Counted from the first letter of the stretch, positions 17,992 through 28,032 are shown. The stretch is 64,000 nucleotides of DNA from Polaromonas sp. SP1 (GCF_003711205.1 NZ_CP031013.1:372001-436000), one strand, 5' to 3'. Program-made: numbers and translations. Notes: generated by a model from the sequence alone, not told the origin.

Positions 17992-19218
17992 TCAGTCGGC
18001 CAAGAAAAGTGACTGCAGGTCGTTAAGGAAGTCGAAGCCGCGCTCCGTCGGCTTCACGCGCACAAAGTCGCGCTCGATAAATCCCTTGCGCTCGGCCTCT
18101 TCCAGGCCTTTCTGGATGGCGGTAAAGGGCAGGCCGGTTTTCTCGGTGAAATCCTGCAGCTTGAAGCCGTCGCGCAGGCGCAAGGCATTGAGCATGAACT
18201 CGAACGGCAGGTCGGCGCGGCTGACTTCGGTTTCCTGCGTCACGGCGTTGCCGGTCAGGGCTTTTTCCATATAGAGCTTAGGCTCACGAAACCGCACCTG
18301 CCGCACGACGCGGTGCGCAAAGCTCAGCTTGCTGTGGGCGCCGGCGCCTATGCCCAGGTAATCACCGAACTGCCAGTAATTGAGGTTGTGAAAGCAGCGA
18401 TGCGCCTGTTTGGCATAGGCCGAGACTTCATAACGCGCCAACCCTGCAGCCCCGGTCATCTCGGTGATTTTGTCAAGCATGGCGTAGGCAGTATCTTCTT
18501 CAGGGACCACCGGCGGGAATTTGGCGAAGTAGGTGTTGGGCTCAATCGTCAGGTGATAAATCGAGATGTGGGGCGGCTGCAAGGCCAGCGCCTGGCGCAT
18601 GTCCTGCTCCAGGCTTTGCATGGTCTGGCCGGGCAGCGCGTACATGATGTCTAGGTTGAAGGTGTCGAAGGCTTGCGCGGCCTCTTCGACCGCGGCGATG
18701 GCCTGGGCGCGGTCATGCACGCGGCCCAAAGCCTTGAGATGGCCGTCATCAAAACTCTGCACCCCCACGGACAGGCGCGTAACGCCGGCGCTGCGAAATG
18801 CCTTGAAACGGTCTTTTTCAAAAGTGCCGGGGTTGGCCTCCAGCGTGATCTCGCAATCGGCCTCCAGCCGCAGGCGGGCGCGGATGTCGGCCAGCAGGCG
18901 GTCTATGGCTTGCGGTGAAAACAGGCTTGGCGTGCCGCCGCCGATGAAAATGCTGTGCACCGTGCGGCCCCAGATCAGCGGCAGCGAAGCCTCCAGGTCA
19001 GCGATGACAGCGTCGATGTAGCGCTGCTCGGGCATCTCGCCGGCCACCTCGTGCGAGTTGAAGTCGCAGTAAGGGCATTTCTTGAGGCACCAGGGCAGGT
19101 GCACATACAGCGACAACGGCGGCAAAGCCGCGAGTTGCAGCGTGCCGCTGCGCATGTAGTGCTGGATGTCTTGCTGGGCCATGAGGGAAAACTTGAACGG
19201 CGTGGTGACTACAGCCAC
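17992..19218 (-). CDS. hemW: Radical-SAM heme chaperone HemW
   Basis: A 408-residue protein (396 if ATG 19182 is used). The radical-SAM cluster motif is CLKKCPYCDFNSH (Cys-x3-Cys-x2-Cys), with IGGGTPSLFSP and the HemW C-terminal winged-helix region (LRLRDGFKLQDFTEKTG). HemW binds heme and is distinct from the oxidase HemN, to which it was once assigned. The start at 19218 is GTG and overlaps the end of rdgB by 10 bp; the ATG 36 bp downstream is the alternative. Confidence 0.9.
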   Translation of the reverse strand: MAVVTTPFKFSLMAQQDIQHYMRSGTLQLAALPPLSLYVHLPWCLKKCPYCDFNSHEVAGEMPEQRYIDAVIADLEASLPLIWGRTVHSIFIGGGTPSLFSPQAIDRLLADIRARLRLEADCEITLEANPGTFEKDRFKAFRSAGVTRLSVGVQSFDDGHLKALGRVHDRAQAIAAVEEAAQAFDTFNLDIMYALPGQTMQSLEQDMRQALALQPPHISIYHLTIEPNTYFAKFPPVVPEEDTAYAMLDKITEMTGAAGLARYEVSAYAKQAHRCFHNLNYWQFGDYLGIGAGAHSKLSFAHRVVRQVRFREPKLYMEKALTGNAVTQETEVSRADLPFEFMLNALRLRDGFKLQDFTEKTGLPFTAIQKGLEEAERKGFIERDFVRVKPTERGFDFLNDLQSLFLAD

Positions 19219-19817
19219 CGCTCGCGCATCAGCTCGATCATCTGCCGGGCCGCCTTGCCGCGGTGGCTGTTGGCGTTTTTGACTTCAACGGGCAACTGCG
19301 CAAACGTTTGGCCGAATTCGGGAATGAACATCACCGGGTCGAAGCCGAAGCCGTTGGCGCCCACAGCCTCCGGCGCGATTTGCCCGGCCACACGGCCCGA
19401 GGCGATCAGCGGCTCAGGGTCGTCGGCCGACCGGACCGCCACCAGCGTGCTGACCAGGGCGGCGCGGCGCTGTGAAGCGTCGGTCAAAGCGGCCATTTGC
19501 TCCAGCAAGGCCTTGACGTTGTTGTCGTCGCCCTTTTCATAGCCAAACTGCGTGGCGTAATACGCGGTGTCCACGCCCGGCAGGCCGCCGAAGGCATCCA
19601 CGCACAGGCCGGCATCATCCGCCAGGGCCGGCAAGCCGCTGAGCCGGGAGGCCTGGCGCGCTTTGGCCAGCGCGTTTTCAACAAAGGTGCGAAACGGCTC
19701 TTCGGCCTCAGGCAGGCCCAGTTCGGCCTGGCTGACGAGCACCAGCCCCAGCGGGGCGAGCATGGCTTTGAGTTCGGCAAGCTTTCCCTTGTTGTTCGAG
19801 GCGAGGACGATTTTCAT
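19209..19817 (-). CDS. rdgB: XTP/dITP pyrophosphatase RdgB
   Basis: A 202-residue HAM1-type enzyme with the N-terminal SNNKGKLAELKAML signature, ADDAGLCVDAFGG and GFGFDPVMFIPE. It hydrolyses dITP and XTP to keep deaminated purines out of DNA and RNA. Usual length; coupled to hemW by overlap. Confidence 0.95.
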   Translation of the reverse strand: MKIVLASNNKGKLAELKAMLAPLGLVLVSQAELGLPEAEEPFRTFVENALAKARQASRLSGLPALADDAGLCVDAFGGLPGVDTAYYATQFGYEKGDDNNVKALLEQMAALTDASQRRAALVSTLVAVRSADDPEPLIASGRVAGQIAPEAVGANGFGFDPVMFIPEFGQTFAQLPVEVKNANSHRGKAARQMIELMRERWL

Positions 19818-19858
19818 AAGAAAATAGGGCTCTAGCCCAATGAATACATAGGCTATTA

Positions 19859-19875
19859 GCTATTAATTTGATAGC
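19859..19875. repeat. 17-bp palindromic repeat between rdgB and rph
   Basis: GCTATTAATTTGATAGC, in the 45-bp spacer, partly overlapping the 3' end of rph. Confidence 0.6.
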
Positions 19876-20591
19876 GACTTCGTTTGAAGCGCCACCAGCT
19901 CACGGATGCCTTTTTCGGCCAGCACCAGCAGCGCATCCATTTCCTTGCGAGAAAATGCCACGCCCTCTGCCGTGCCCTGCACTTCCACATAGTTGCCGGC
20001 GCCGGTCATGACGACGTTCATATCGGTGTCGCAGGCCGAGTCTTCGGTGTACTCCAGATCAAGCAGCGGCGTTCCTTGCACGATGCCGACCGAAATCGCG
20101 GCCACGTGGTCAATGATGGGCGTTTGCTGGAGCTTGCCGCTGGCCAGCAAGGTATTGACCGCATCCTGCGCCGCCACAAAGGCGCCGGTGATGCTGGCGG
20201 TGCGGGTGCCGCCGTCGGCCTGGATGACGTCGCAGTCAAGGTGGATGGTGCGCTCGCCGAGTTTTTTCAGGTCGAACACCGAGCGCATCGAGCGGCCGAT
20301 GAGGCGCTGGATTTCCTGGGTGCGGCCGCTTTGCTTGCCGCGGGCCGCTTCGCGGTCGCTGCGGGTGTGCGTCGCGCGCGGCAACATGCCGTACTCGGCG
20401 GTCACCCAGCCTTCGCCGCTGCCCTTTTTGTGTCCGGGTACCTTCTCTTCGACAGACGCGGTGCAAAGCACTTTGGTGCCGCCGAATTCGATCAGCACCG
20501 ATCCTTCGGCGTAGGCGGTGTAGTTGCGGGTGATGCGCACCGCGCGCAGGGCATCGGCTGCACGCGCGCCGCTTCGTTCAAACTGGCTCAT
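19863..20591 (-). CDS. rph: Ribonuclease PH
   Basis: A 242-residue phosphorolytic 3'-5' exoribonuclease that trims tRNA 3' ends. Signatures are [31 protein letters not shown], the [12 protein letters not shown] region and [18 protein letters not shown]. Length is normal. It starts the rph-rdgB-hemW gene run. Confidence 0.96.
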   Translation of the reverse strand: MSQFERSGARAADALRAVRITRNYTAYAEGSVLIEFGGTKVLCTASVEEKVPGHKKGSGEGWVTAEYGMLPRATHTRSDREAARGKQSGRTQEIQRLIGRSMRSVFDLKKLGERTIHLDCDVIQADGGTRTASITGAFVAAQDAVNTLLASGKLQQTPIIDHVAAISVGIVQGTPLLDLEYTEDSACDTDMNVVMTGAGNYVEVQGTAEGVAFSRKEMDALLVLAEKGIRELVALQTKSLSN

Positions 20592-20701
20592 GATGGAAGG
20601 CTTTCTGGCAAAGCGCCAAACGGATAAGCAGGAGGGGAAAGTACAAAAGAATCGGGAGCCGGCACAAAGATGCCCGGCCGCTCAAGCGCGAAGCTGCGAT
20701 G

Positions 20702-21604
20702 TCAGGCTTTTTTGGCGGCGGAGCGGCGTATGGCTTCGTTGATTTCGGCGATCGATCTCTCGATGGTCGCCTCATCAAGGTCATCCACCACCGTATCGAG
20801 CACGCCGGCCTGGATGGTCGAGGCAAAAACCCCGTCCATGATGCTGTCGGTGGACACGCCGCGAGTCGACTCGAAGGCGTCCGGCGTCTCCCACTCCATG
20901 GCGAGCACCGTGACGTTGTCGCTGTGCTCACCACCGGTGCGCAAGGCGTTCTCGACCAGGTCGGGCACGGCGTCGGACACGCCCTTGCTGGCCAGCTGGC
21001 GAACAATTTCAGCGTCGCTCAGGCTGCCCCACAGGCCATCGGAGCACAGCAACAATTTGTCGCCCTGCTGCAGGGTCACAGGGCCTGCCACGTCAAAAAC
21101 CGGCTTGGTCGGAGAACCCAGGCAGGTAAAAAGAATGTTGCGGTTGACGCGCTCCAGCTTGATGACGCCGGCACTTTGCTGCTCAAGATAGGAATGGTCG
21201 CGGGTGCGCGTAAGCAACTCGCCGTCACGCACCACATACAGGCGTGAATCGCCGCAGTGGACCCAGGTAGCGCCGGTGCCCTGCAAAATCGCGGCGACCA
21301 GTGTGGTGCGGGGCGTGTCGAGCATGCCTTTTTCGCTGGCGTAACGGATGATTTGGTGGTGCGCCGCCATCAGGGCGGTCGACAGGAATTCGGTCGTGTC
21401 CTCAATCGTGGGACGCGCCTCTTTCTGGTAGAGCGCAGAGATGGTCTGCAGCGCAAGCTGCGCGGCCACTTCGCCTTCAGGGTGGCCGCCCATGCCGTCG
21501 GCCAGCACGAACAACCCCGATTCGCGCGTGTAGCAATAGCCCATGCGGTCTTCGTTTTTCTCGCGCCCGCCTTTTCGGCTTACCTGAAAGACAGAGAATT
21601 TCAT
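20702..21604 (-). CDS. PP2C-family protein phosphatase
   Basis: A 300-residue PPM/PP2C domain with the metal-binding motifs NEDRMGY, LADGMGGHPEGE, WVHCGDSRLY and the late SDGLWGSLSD and GGEHSDNVTVLAM. It should remove phosphate from Ser/Thr of proteins phosphorylated by the neighbouring kinase. Its ATG overlaps the kinase TGA by four bases, so the pair is translated together. Confidence 0.92.
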   Translation of the reverse strand: MKFSVFQVSRKGGREKNEDRMGYCYTRESGLFVLADGMGGHPEGEVAAQLALQTISALYQKEARPTIEDTTEFLSTALMAAHHQIIRYASEKGMLDTPRTTLVAAILQGTGATWVHCGDSRLYVVRDGELLTRTRDHSYLEQQSAGVIKLERVNRNILFTCLGSPTKPVFDVAGPVTLQQGDKLLLCSDGLWGSLSDAEIVRQLASKGVSDAVPDLVENALRTGGEHSDNVTVLAMEWETPDAFESTRGVSTDSIMDGVFASTIQAGVLDTVVDDLDEATIERSIAEINEAIRRSAAKKA

Positions 21605-22629
21605 TTGAATTTCGTCGCAAAGCCAGTAGCCTTACGCGCGGTTTTTTTGGTGTCGGACACCATGTTGTCGAACTGCAGGCGGACCTTTTCGCTGACGGTC
21701 AGCTTGGTGTAGCGGCGCTCGCCCTCGCGGCTCAACTCTTTTTGCAGGGCAAAGACGGACTGCGGGCGGGACAGGGGGTCAAGCGACATGCACCACTCTA
21801 CAACCTCAATCAGGTTATCGGAATAGACGCCGCGCAAACGGGACAGGGCAAGCGACAAACGGTCTTTTTCAAGACGTTGCGGCGCATCGTTGGGCGGGTA
21901 GCCCTGCATGGTGGCGTAAATGCAGGCGCCAATCGCATAAATATCGGTCCATGGGCCCATGGAGGAATCCCTGCGGTACATCTCGGGGGCGGCAAAACCG
22001 GGGGTGTACATGGGCCGGATGAAGTTGCCTTCCTTGCTCAAGACCTCGCGGGCGGCGCCGAAGTCGATCATCACGGCGCGGTTGTCGTCGGTGATGAAGA
22101 TATTGGCCGGCTTGATGTCCAGGTGCAGCATCTTGTGCTGGTGGACGATCCGCAGGCCTCGCAGGATTTCGTCGAAGAGCGAACGAATCGTCGATTCGCG
22201 GAAAACCTTCTGCTTCTTGAGTTCGCGGGCGGTGATGATGAAGTCCTGGAGGGTGCCGCCTTCCAGGTAGTTCATCACCATGTAGACGGTTTCGTTCTCG
22301 CGGAAGAAATTCAGCACGCTGACCACGGAGCCATGTGCGATCTGGGCCAGCGAGCGGCCTTCTTCAAAAAAGCTTTTGAGGCCCAAACGGTACAAGGAGA
22401 GCTTTTCGGGCTGCACCTGCGGGAGCAACTCACCCGGCGAACGGCTCGCCAGGGAAGAAGGCAGGTATTCCTTGATGGCGACCTGCTGGCCCTCGTTGTC
22501 AACGGCCAAGTAAACTACGCCGAAGCCGCCGGCTGAAAGCTTTCGCACAACACGATAGCCACCAATCACGGTGTCGGGCGGCAACGGTGCGGGCTTGACC
22601 TTTGACATAATTTGGGATGAGCCAGACAT
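21601..22629 (-). CDS. Hanks-type Ser/Thr protein kinase
   Basis: A 342-residue protein with a complete kinase domain: glycine loop LSAGGFGVVYLA, Lys in VAIKEY, catalytic HLDIKPANI, DFGA (MIDFGAARE) and APEMYRR activation region. HLD replaces the more usual HRD. There is no transmembrane segment, so it is cytosolic. Start at 22629, or the in-frame ATG at 22608. It forms a kinase/phosphatase module with the PP2C gene and is divergent from yicC. Confidence 0.92.
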   Translation of the reverse strand: MSGSSQIMSKVKPAPLPPDTVIGGYRVVRKLSAGGFGVVYLAVDNEGQQVAIKEYLPSSLASRSPGELLPQVQPEKLSLYRLGLKSFFEEGRSLAQIAHGSVVSVLNFFRENETVYMVMNYLEGGTLQDFIITARELKKQKVFRESTIRSLFDEILRGLRIVHQHKMLHLDIKPANIFITDDNRAVMIDFGAAREVLSKEGNFIRPMYTPGFAAPEMYRRDSSMGPWTDIYAIGACIYATMQGYPPNDAPQRLEKDRLSLALSRLRGVYSDNLIEVVEWCMSLDPLSRPQSVFALQKELSREGERRYTKLTVSEKVRLQFDNMVSDTKKTARKATGFATKFK

Positions 22630-22678
22630 GACAATGTCAGTCTGGTCTTGTTCTCTCTCTAGTAAAGCGTATTTACAA

Positions 22679-23596
22679 ATGTCAGTTTACAGCATGACGG
22701 GTTATGCAGCCGTGCAATCAAGCATGGCGCAATCCGCCCCGGAAACTGATTCGGGTGCGGATGCCAGCTCCCGTCTGGGCGTCGAGATACGCTCTGTCAA
22801 CAGCCGGTTTCTTGACCTGGCTTTTCGCCTTCCCGACGAGCTGCGGCAGGCCGAACCGGCCCTGCGGGAGCTGCTCACCGGCAAGCTCAAGCGGGGCAAG
22901 GTGGAAGTTCGCGTATCACTTGAAAGCGCATCGTCCGGCACCTTGCGGGCGCCCTCGTCGGCCACGTTGCAGCGCCTGGGGTCCCTGGAAGACAGCATCA
23001 AGTCCTGGCTGCCCCAGGCTGCAGCGCTGAGTGTTGCGGACATCCTGCGGATCGCCACGAATGAGGACAAAAAGCCCCACGATTACAGCGAAGAATTGCT
23101 AAAGCTGGCAAAAAAAGCCCTGAAAGAGCTGATGGCTGCCCGCGAGCGGGAAGGCGCCCGGCTGGCGCTCATGCTGCTTGACCGCACGGCGCAGCTGCGC
23201 GCACTGGCCGCGCTGGCCGTGCCCATGATCCCCAAGCTGGTGGAGCAGCAAAAAGCCCGCTTTCTGGAGCGCTGGAAAGAGGCCATGGCCCTTTCGGAAA
23301 GCGCCACGCTGCCGGAAATCGCTCAGGACAGGGCCCTGACGGAAGCCACGGCCTTTGCCATCCGGATTGACGTGGCCGAGGAGATCACCCGCCTGTCGTC
23401 CCACCTGGATGAAATTGACCGCCTGCTCTCAAGCGGCGGGGAACTGGGAAAACGCCTGGACTTTCTGATCCAGGAACTGCACCGCGAAGCCAATACCCTG
23501 GGCTCCAAGTCCGCGTCACTGGAACTCACCCGCATTTCTGTCGACATGAAAGTCCTGATCGAGCAGATCCGCGAACAGGTCCAGAACATCGAGTAG
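22679..23596 (+). CDS. yicC: YicC-family endoribonuclease
   Basis: A 305-residue protein starting MSVYSMTGYAA, with EIRSVNSRFLDLAFRLP near the N-terminus and the C-terminal GGELGKRLDFLIQELHREANTLGSKS signature. YicC proteins are endoribonucleases linked to small-RNA turnover. It precedes gmk and rpoZ, a conserved order. The ATG at 22679 is chosen because the family begins there. Confidence 0.92.
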   Translation: MSVYSMTGYAAVQSSMAQSAPETDSGADASSRLGVEIRSVNSRFLDLAFRLPDELRQAEPALRELLTGKLKRGKVEVRVSLESASSGTLRAPSSATLQRLGSLEDSIKSWLPQAAALSVADILRIATNEDKKPHDYSEELLKLAKKALKELMAAREREGARLALMLLDRTAQLRALAALAVPMIPKLVEQQKARFLERWKEAMALSESATLPEIAQDRALTEATAFAIRIDVAEEITRLSSHLDEIDRLLSSGGELGKRLDFLIQELHREANTLGSKSASLELTRISVDMKVLIEQIREQVQNIE

Positions 23597-23604
23597 CCTT
23601 CTAC

Positions 23605-23621
23605 GCTACTAAATTTATAGC
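23605..23621. repeat. 17-bp palindromic repeat between yicC and gmk
   Basis: GCTACTAAATTTATAGC in the 43-bp spacer. Confidence 0.6.
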
Positions 23622-23639
23622 AATAAACCCACAGCACGC

Positions 23640-24260
23640 ATGGACTATCCCGGAAATCTCTTTGTAGTCGCCGCCCCCAGCGGGGCAGGAAAATCCAGCC
23701 TGGTGAAAGCCCTGATGGAGCTGGATTCCCGCATCCAGCCGGCCGTGTCGCACACGACCCGCCCTCCCCGCGGCCAGGAAAAGCACGGCAGGGAGTACTT
23801 CTTCCTCTCGCCCGAAGACTTTGACGGCATGGTCTTGCGCGATTCTTTCCTGGAATGGGCGCATGTCCATGGCCACCGCTACGGCACGTCCAGGCAGACC
23901 ATTGAAGAGCGGGTGGCCACCGGCGCCGACGTGATCCTGGAGATCGACTTCCAGGGCGCCATCAATATCAAGCGGATTTTTGCCAATGCGGTGCTGATTT
24001 TCATCCTGCCGCCAAGCTGGGAGGAGCTTCGCTCCCGCCTGCAGCGCCGCGGCGAAGACAGCGCCGAAGTGATCGAGTTGAGGCTGAAAAACGCCGCCAC
24101 CGAGATGGCCCAGGCCCGGGAATTCGACTTCGTTATAATCAACGAGTTGTTTGAGCGGGCAGTTTTCGACCTGAAAACCATTGTGCATGCCCAGCGGCTC
24201 AAGTTTTCGGCCCAGCGGCGAGCCCGTGCCGAGACCTTCCAGGCCCTTCAAATTCCCTGA
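23640..24260 (+). CDS. gmk: Guanylate kinase
   Basis: A 206-residue enzyme with P-loop [29 protein letters not shown] and the [10 protein letters not shown] lid region. It phosphorylates GMP to GDP. Placed between yicC and rpoZ. Confidence 0.96.
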   Translation: MDYPGNLFVVAAPSGAGKSSLVKALMELDSRIQPAVSHTTRPPRGQEKHGREYFFLSPEDFDGMVLRDSFLEWAHVHGHRYGTSRQTIEERVATGADVILEIDFQGAINIKRIFANAVLIFILPPSWEELRSRLQRRGEDSAEVIELRLKNAATEMAQAREFDFVIINELFERAVFDLKTIVHAQRLKFSAQRRARAETFQALQIP

Positions 24261-24301
24261 ATTCATCGCTTTTCACGTTATCGATCACACCGGAGATCCC
24301 C

Positions 24302-24505
24302 ATGGCCCGCATTACCGTCGAAGACTGCCTCGAGAAAATCCCGAACCGGTTCCAGCTGGTTCTGGCCGCCACCTACCGCGCACGCATGCTCAGCCAGGGG
24401 CACGCTGCCAAGATCGAAAGCAAGAACAAGCCCGGCGTAACGGCCCTTCGCGAAATCGCCGAAGGCAAGATCGGCCTGGAAATGCTGAAAAAAGTACCCA
24501 CCTGA
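24302..24505 (+). CDS. rpoZ: RNA polymerase omega subunit
   Basis: A 67-residue protein starting [20 protein letters not shown], with AREI-type [16 protein letters not shown]. Omega stabilises beta-prime and takes part in ppGpp binding, which fits its place upstream of spoT. A strong terminator follows. Confidence 0.96.
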   Translation: MARITVEDCLEKIPNRFQLVLAATYRARMLSQGHAAKIESKNKPGVTALREIAEGKIGLEMLKKVPT

Positions 24506-24522
24506 TTCAGTACCGGTTCTGC

Positions 24523-24551
24523 AAAAAAGCACCGCATAGCGGTGCTTTTTT
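24523..24551 (+). terminator. Rho-independent terminator after rpoZ
   Basis: The stem GCACCGC/GCGGTGC with flanking A and T runs ends in TTTTTT. It separates rpoZ from spoT, which must then have its own promoter or read-through. Confidence 0.85.
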
Positions 24552-24614
24552 CGTTTCCGGCCCCATAAAGTCCACTTTTCTCACCTTTTCGCCCCGCCGC
24601 GATACATTTAAGGC

Positions 24615-26861
24615 ATGAGCGCCATGCTTTCGCCCGTTGTTTCCAGCAAGTCGACCCCGGCAGCCGCCAACGCTGCCGCGGCCAGCTTTGCCGCGCTCAC
24701 TGCCAGGCTGGACTACCTGAGCGCCGCCGACATTGAAAATGTCCGCCGCGCTTACCGTTTTGCCGATGAAGCCCACCTGGGCCAGCTGCGCAACAGCGGC
24801 GAGCCCTACATCACCCATCCGATCGCCGTCGCGCAGCAATGTGCGGAATGGAAGCTGGACGCGCAGGCGCTCATGGCCGCGCTGCTGCACGACGCCATTG
24901 AAGACTGCGGTGTCACAAAACCGGAACTGATCGAGCGTTTTGGCGCCCCTGTCGCCGAGCTGGTGGATGGGCTGACCAAGCTTGAGAAGCTGGAGTTCAA
25001 CACCCGCGAGGAAAACCAGGCCGAGTCATTCCGGAAAATGCTCCTGGCCATGGCGCGCGATGTACGTGTGATCCTGATCAAGCTGGCAGACCGGACCCAC
25101 AACATGCGCACGCTGGGCGACGTGCCCCGCGCCAAATGGACACGCATCTCGCGCGAAACCCTCGATATCTATGCGCCCATCGCCCACCGCCTGGGCCTGA
25201 ACACGACCTACCGCGAGCTGCAGGACCTGTCGTTCCAGCATTTGCATCCGTGGCGCTATGCCACCCTGACGAAGGCGCTGCAGCGGGCGCGCGGCCGCCG
25301 GCGCGACGTGATCAAGCGCGTGCAGGGAGAGGTCGAGTCTGCGTTTGGCACCGCCGCTGTGCCCGTGCAGATCTCGGGCCGTGAAAAAACGCTTTACTCC
25401 ATTTACCGGAAGATGGACGAAAAACATTTGTCTTTCGCGCAGGTGACTGATCTGTACGGCTTTCGGGTGATCGTGAAGGACCTCACCGCTTGCTACACGG
25501 CCATGGGGGTTTTGCACCAGCTCTACAAACCACTGCCAGGCAAGTTCAAGGATTACATCGCGATTCCGAAGATCAATGGCTACCAGTCTCTGCACACCAC
25601 CCTGGTCGGCCCTTTCGGCACCAACATCGAGTTCCAGATGCGCACCGATGCCATGCACGTCGTCGCAGAATCCGGCGTCGCTGCGCATTGGCTTTACAAG
25701 GCCACTGATCCCGACGGCGATGCTTCACAGCGGCTGGGAGCGCAATGGCTCCAGTCGCTTCTCGATATCCAGCATGAAACCCGCGACGCGGCAGAGTTTT
25801 GGGACCACGTCAAGATCGACCTCTTTCCCGAGGCCGTTTATGTATTTACGCCCAAAAGCCAGATCATGGCCATGCCGCGCGGTGCAACCATCGTGGACTT
25901 CGCCTATGCGATCCACAGCGACGTGGGCCATCGCGCCGTCGCGGCCAAGGTCAACGGAGAGCAGGTTCCGCTGCGGTCGGAATTGCAAAACGGTGACGTG
26001 ATCGAGATCATCACCGCATCGGTCTCCAGCCCCAACCCGGGGTGGCTGGGATTTGTGCGCACAGGCAAGGCCCGCTCCAAGATACGCCATCACCTCAAGA
26101 CCATGGCGCTGTCAGAGTCGCAGGATCTTGGCGAGAAGATGCTGGCCCAGGCGCTGCGCGCCGAAGGCATAGAGCGCGAGCGCCTGCCCGACGACGATGA
26201 AGCCCACCACGCAACCTGGGAAAAAATCCTGCGATTTACCGGCAACCGTTCCCGTGCTGATTTGCTGACGGACATCGGGCTGGGCAAACGCATTGCCAGC
26301 ATGGTGGCCAAACGCATCGTCACCCTTCTTGCCGAGACCGGCGAAAAACCCAACGCGCTCCTCATGAGCCGCGAGCGCTATACCGCCCATGAGTCCGTGT
26401 CCCAGGGCGGTTTGGTGATTGATGGCAGTGAAGGCGCATCCGTGCAGTTTGCGCCCTGCTGCAAGCCGATCGCCGGTGACGACATCGTGGGCTACCTGGG
26501 CCGCGGCGAAGGGCTGGTGATACACACGGACGACTGCGCGGTCGCCAAACGCCTGCAGCACCGCGACAGTGAGCGCTTCATCGCAGTGGACTGGTCGGAC
26601 GAACCGGTGCGCACCTTTGAAACCAATCTGCTGGTGACGGTTTCCAACGGCAAGGGCGTGCTGGCGCGTGTGGCCGCCGCACTTGCCAGCGCCGAGGCCG
26701 ACATCACCCACGTGGACATGCAGCAGGAGCCTTCGCACGACGCCACCGACCTTCGCTTCGGTGTGGCGGTGCGCGACCGCATCCATCTTGCGTCGGCTCT
26801 GCGCAGCGTCAAACGCACTCCCTCGGTGCTGAGGGTGCAACGCGCCAAGTCGACCGGTTAA
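24615..26861 (+). CDS. spoT: Bifunctional (p)ppGpp synthetase/hydrolase
   Basis: A 748-residue RSH protein. The HD hydrolase domain comes first (THPIAVAQQ, LLHDAIEDC, KLADRTHNMRT), then the synthetase domain (YGFRVIVKDL, GYQSLHTTLVGPFG), TGS (VYVFTPKSQIMAMPRGAT) and a C-terminal ACT/RRM regulatory region. Because the HD motif is intact it is SpoT/Rel-type rather than a synthetase-only RelA. It sits beside rpoZ, as usual in proteobacteria. Confidence 0.95.
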   Translation: MSAMLSPVVSSKSTPAAANAAAASFAALTARLDYLSAADIENVRRAYRFADEAHLGQLRNSGEPYITHPIAVAQQCAEWKLDAQALMAALLHDAIEDCGVTKPELIERFGAPVAELVDGLTKLEKLEFNTREENQAESFRKMLLAMARDVRVILIKLADRTHNMRTLGDVPRAKWTRISRETLDIYAPIAHRLGLNTTYRELQDLSFQHLHPWRYATLTKALQRARGRRRDVIKRVQGEVESAFGTAAVPVQISGREKTLYSIYRKMDEKHLSFAQVTDLYGFRVIVKDLTACYTAMGVLHQLYKPLPGKFKDYIAIPKINGYQSLHTTLVGPFGTNIEFQMRTDAMHVVAESGVAAHWLYKATDPDGDASQRLGAQWLQSLLDIQHETRDAAEFWDHVKIDLFPEAVYVFTPKSQIMAMPRGATIVDFAYAIHSDVGHRAVAAKVNGEQVPLRSELQNGDVIEIITASVSSPNPGWLGFVRTGKARSKIRHHLKTMALSESQDLGEKMLAQALRAEGIERERLPDDDEAHHATWEKILRFTGNRSRADLLTDIGLGKRIASMVAKRIVTLLAETGEKPNALLMSRERYTAHESVSQGGLVIDGSEGASVQFAPCCKPIAGDDIVGYLGRGEGLVIHTDDCAVAKRLQHRDSERFIAVDWSDEPVRTFETNLLVTVSNGKGVLARVAAALASAEADITHVDMQQEPSHDATDLRFGVAVRDRIHLASALRSVKRTPSVLRVQRAKSTG

Positions 26862-27424
26862 GCCGCCGCCATCTTGTCCGGCGCCGGGTAGTCCACCTTC
26901 AAGACCTCCAGTGTCTGCAGGCCCTGCGGTGTGACCAGGCTCACTTCGTCGCCGACCCTTGCCTTGAGCAAGGCCCTGGCGACAGGCGATATCCAGCTGA
27001 TTTGCCCCAACGCGCTGTTTGCCTCGTCGATGCCCAGGATGGTCACGCAGCGCTCCGCGCCGCTGTCATCGGCGTAGGCCACCGTCGCACCAAAAAACAC
27101 CTGGTCGCTGCCGTGATGAATGGACGGATTACTGATCTCGGCAATTTCCAGTCTTTGCGTGAGGAAGCGGATGCGCCGGTCAATTTCCCGCAAGCGCTTT
27201 TTGCCGTAGTGATAGTCGCCGTTTTCAGAGCGGTCGCCGTTGCTCGCGGCCCAATGGACAACATCTACCATCTTGGGGCGCTCGTTGTCGATCAACTCCA
27301 GCAGTTCGCTGCGCAGGCGCTGATAGCCCTGCGGCGTGATGTAGTTTTTGCCACCGGCAGGCAAAGGCGCGAGCGCCGGCTCGTCGTCTTCCTGCTCGGT
27401 TTCTTTGGTAAAGGCTTTGTTCAT
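26858..27424 (-). CDS. greB: Transcript cleavage factor GreB
   Basis: A 188-residue protein with an N-terminal coiled coil (YQRLRSELLEL, GDRSENGDYHYGKKRLREIDRR) and the C-terminal FKBP-like domain (GATVAYADDSG, ISWISPVARALLKARVGDEV). It rescues backtracked RNA polymerase. The basic patch KKRLREIDRRIRFL favours GreB over GreA. Its stop overlaps the spoT stop, so the genes are convergent. Confidence 0.93.
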   Translation of the reverse strand: MNKAFTKETEQEDDEPALAPLPAGGKNYITPQGYQRLRSELLELIDNERPKMVDVVHWAASNGDRSENGDYHYGKKRLREIDRRIRFLTQRLEIAEISNPSIHHGSDQVFFGATVAYADDSGAERCVTILGIDEANSALGQISWISPVARALLKARVGDEVSLVTPQGLQTLEVLKVDYPAPDKMAAA

Positions 27425-27468
27425 GCTCCGGCCACCATAGCATTCATGGCCGCCAGCCGCGAACGCCT

Positions 27469-27723
27469 TTAGAAATCTTCCATGCCCAGCACGAGGGGAT
27501 TTTCGGGCGTGTAACTCTTGCCCGCCACAACCATGTCAGCGGCCCGGGCATGAATCATCTCGGCGTCCCCTTCGTAGGCCTTTTTCAGGGAATCCGGCCC
27601 TGGCACGGCGCCAAAGAACTCTTCCATCGCCTCACGCGAAATCCTGACCGGAATGGTCGTGCCTGCGTGCGACAGGCTAAAACTGAGCCACTCGCCGTGG
27701 TCCTCGACGTTCTGTGATTCCAT
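27469..27723 (-). CDS. DUF1488-like hypothetical protein
   Basis: 84 residues starting MESQNVEDHGEWLSFSLSH after a GGAGAG ribosome site. The middle (TTIPVRISREAMEEFFGAV) resembles DUF1488, a small family of unknown function. It lies 45 bp upstream of greB in the same direction. The family call is tentative. Confidence 0.65.
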   Translation of the reverse strand: MESQNVEDHGEWLSFSLSHAGTTIPVRISREAMEEFFGAVPGPDSLKKAYEGDAEMIHARAADMVVAGKSYTPENPLVLGMEDF

Positions 27724-27883
27724 TTCTCTCCTCCGCAATGAGCTTCCAGAATAGCGGAGCTCTCGCCGGGCGTACAGCCCACCGGGGGCTGTATGGCCTC
27801 AGGAAAACCACTAAAAAGCCCTTGCGCAAAGAAAAATAGCCTAGAGGGGTGAGCCTCTAAGCTATTGAAATCACTAATAAAAG

Positions 27884-27960
27884 TGGTGCGGCTGGCAGGA
27901 ATTGAACCCACGACCCCTTGGTTCGTAGCCAAGTACTCTATCCAACTGAGCTACAGCCGC
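27884..27960 (-). tRNA. tRNA-Arg(ACG)
   Basis: A 77-nt cloverleaf with acceptor GCGGCTG/CAGCCGC, anticodon ACG in TGGCTACGAACCA, GTTCAATTC T-arm and encoded CCA. In the undisturbed chromosome it would lie just upstream of the tRNA(CAT) now found at 62056-62132. Confidence 0.95.
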
Positions 27961-27983
27961 TAAGCCTCAAATTATAGCTTATT

Positions 27984-28032
27984 TAAATGGTAGGGCGTGA
28001 GTGACTTGAACACTCGACCAAAGGATTATGAG
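27984..28032. repeat. Island attachment-site repeat, left copy (attL-like)
   Basis: 49 bp identical to 62052-62100. Read on the minus strand, it is the anticodon loop to 3' end of tRNA(CAT) plus four bases. Here the 5' half of the tRNA is missing, so it is a remnant created by integration. Confidence 0.92.
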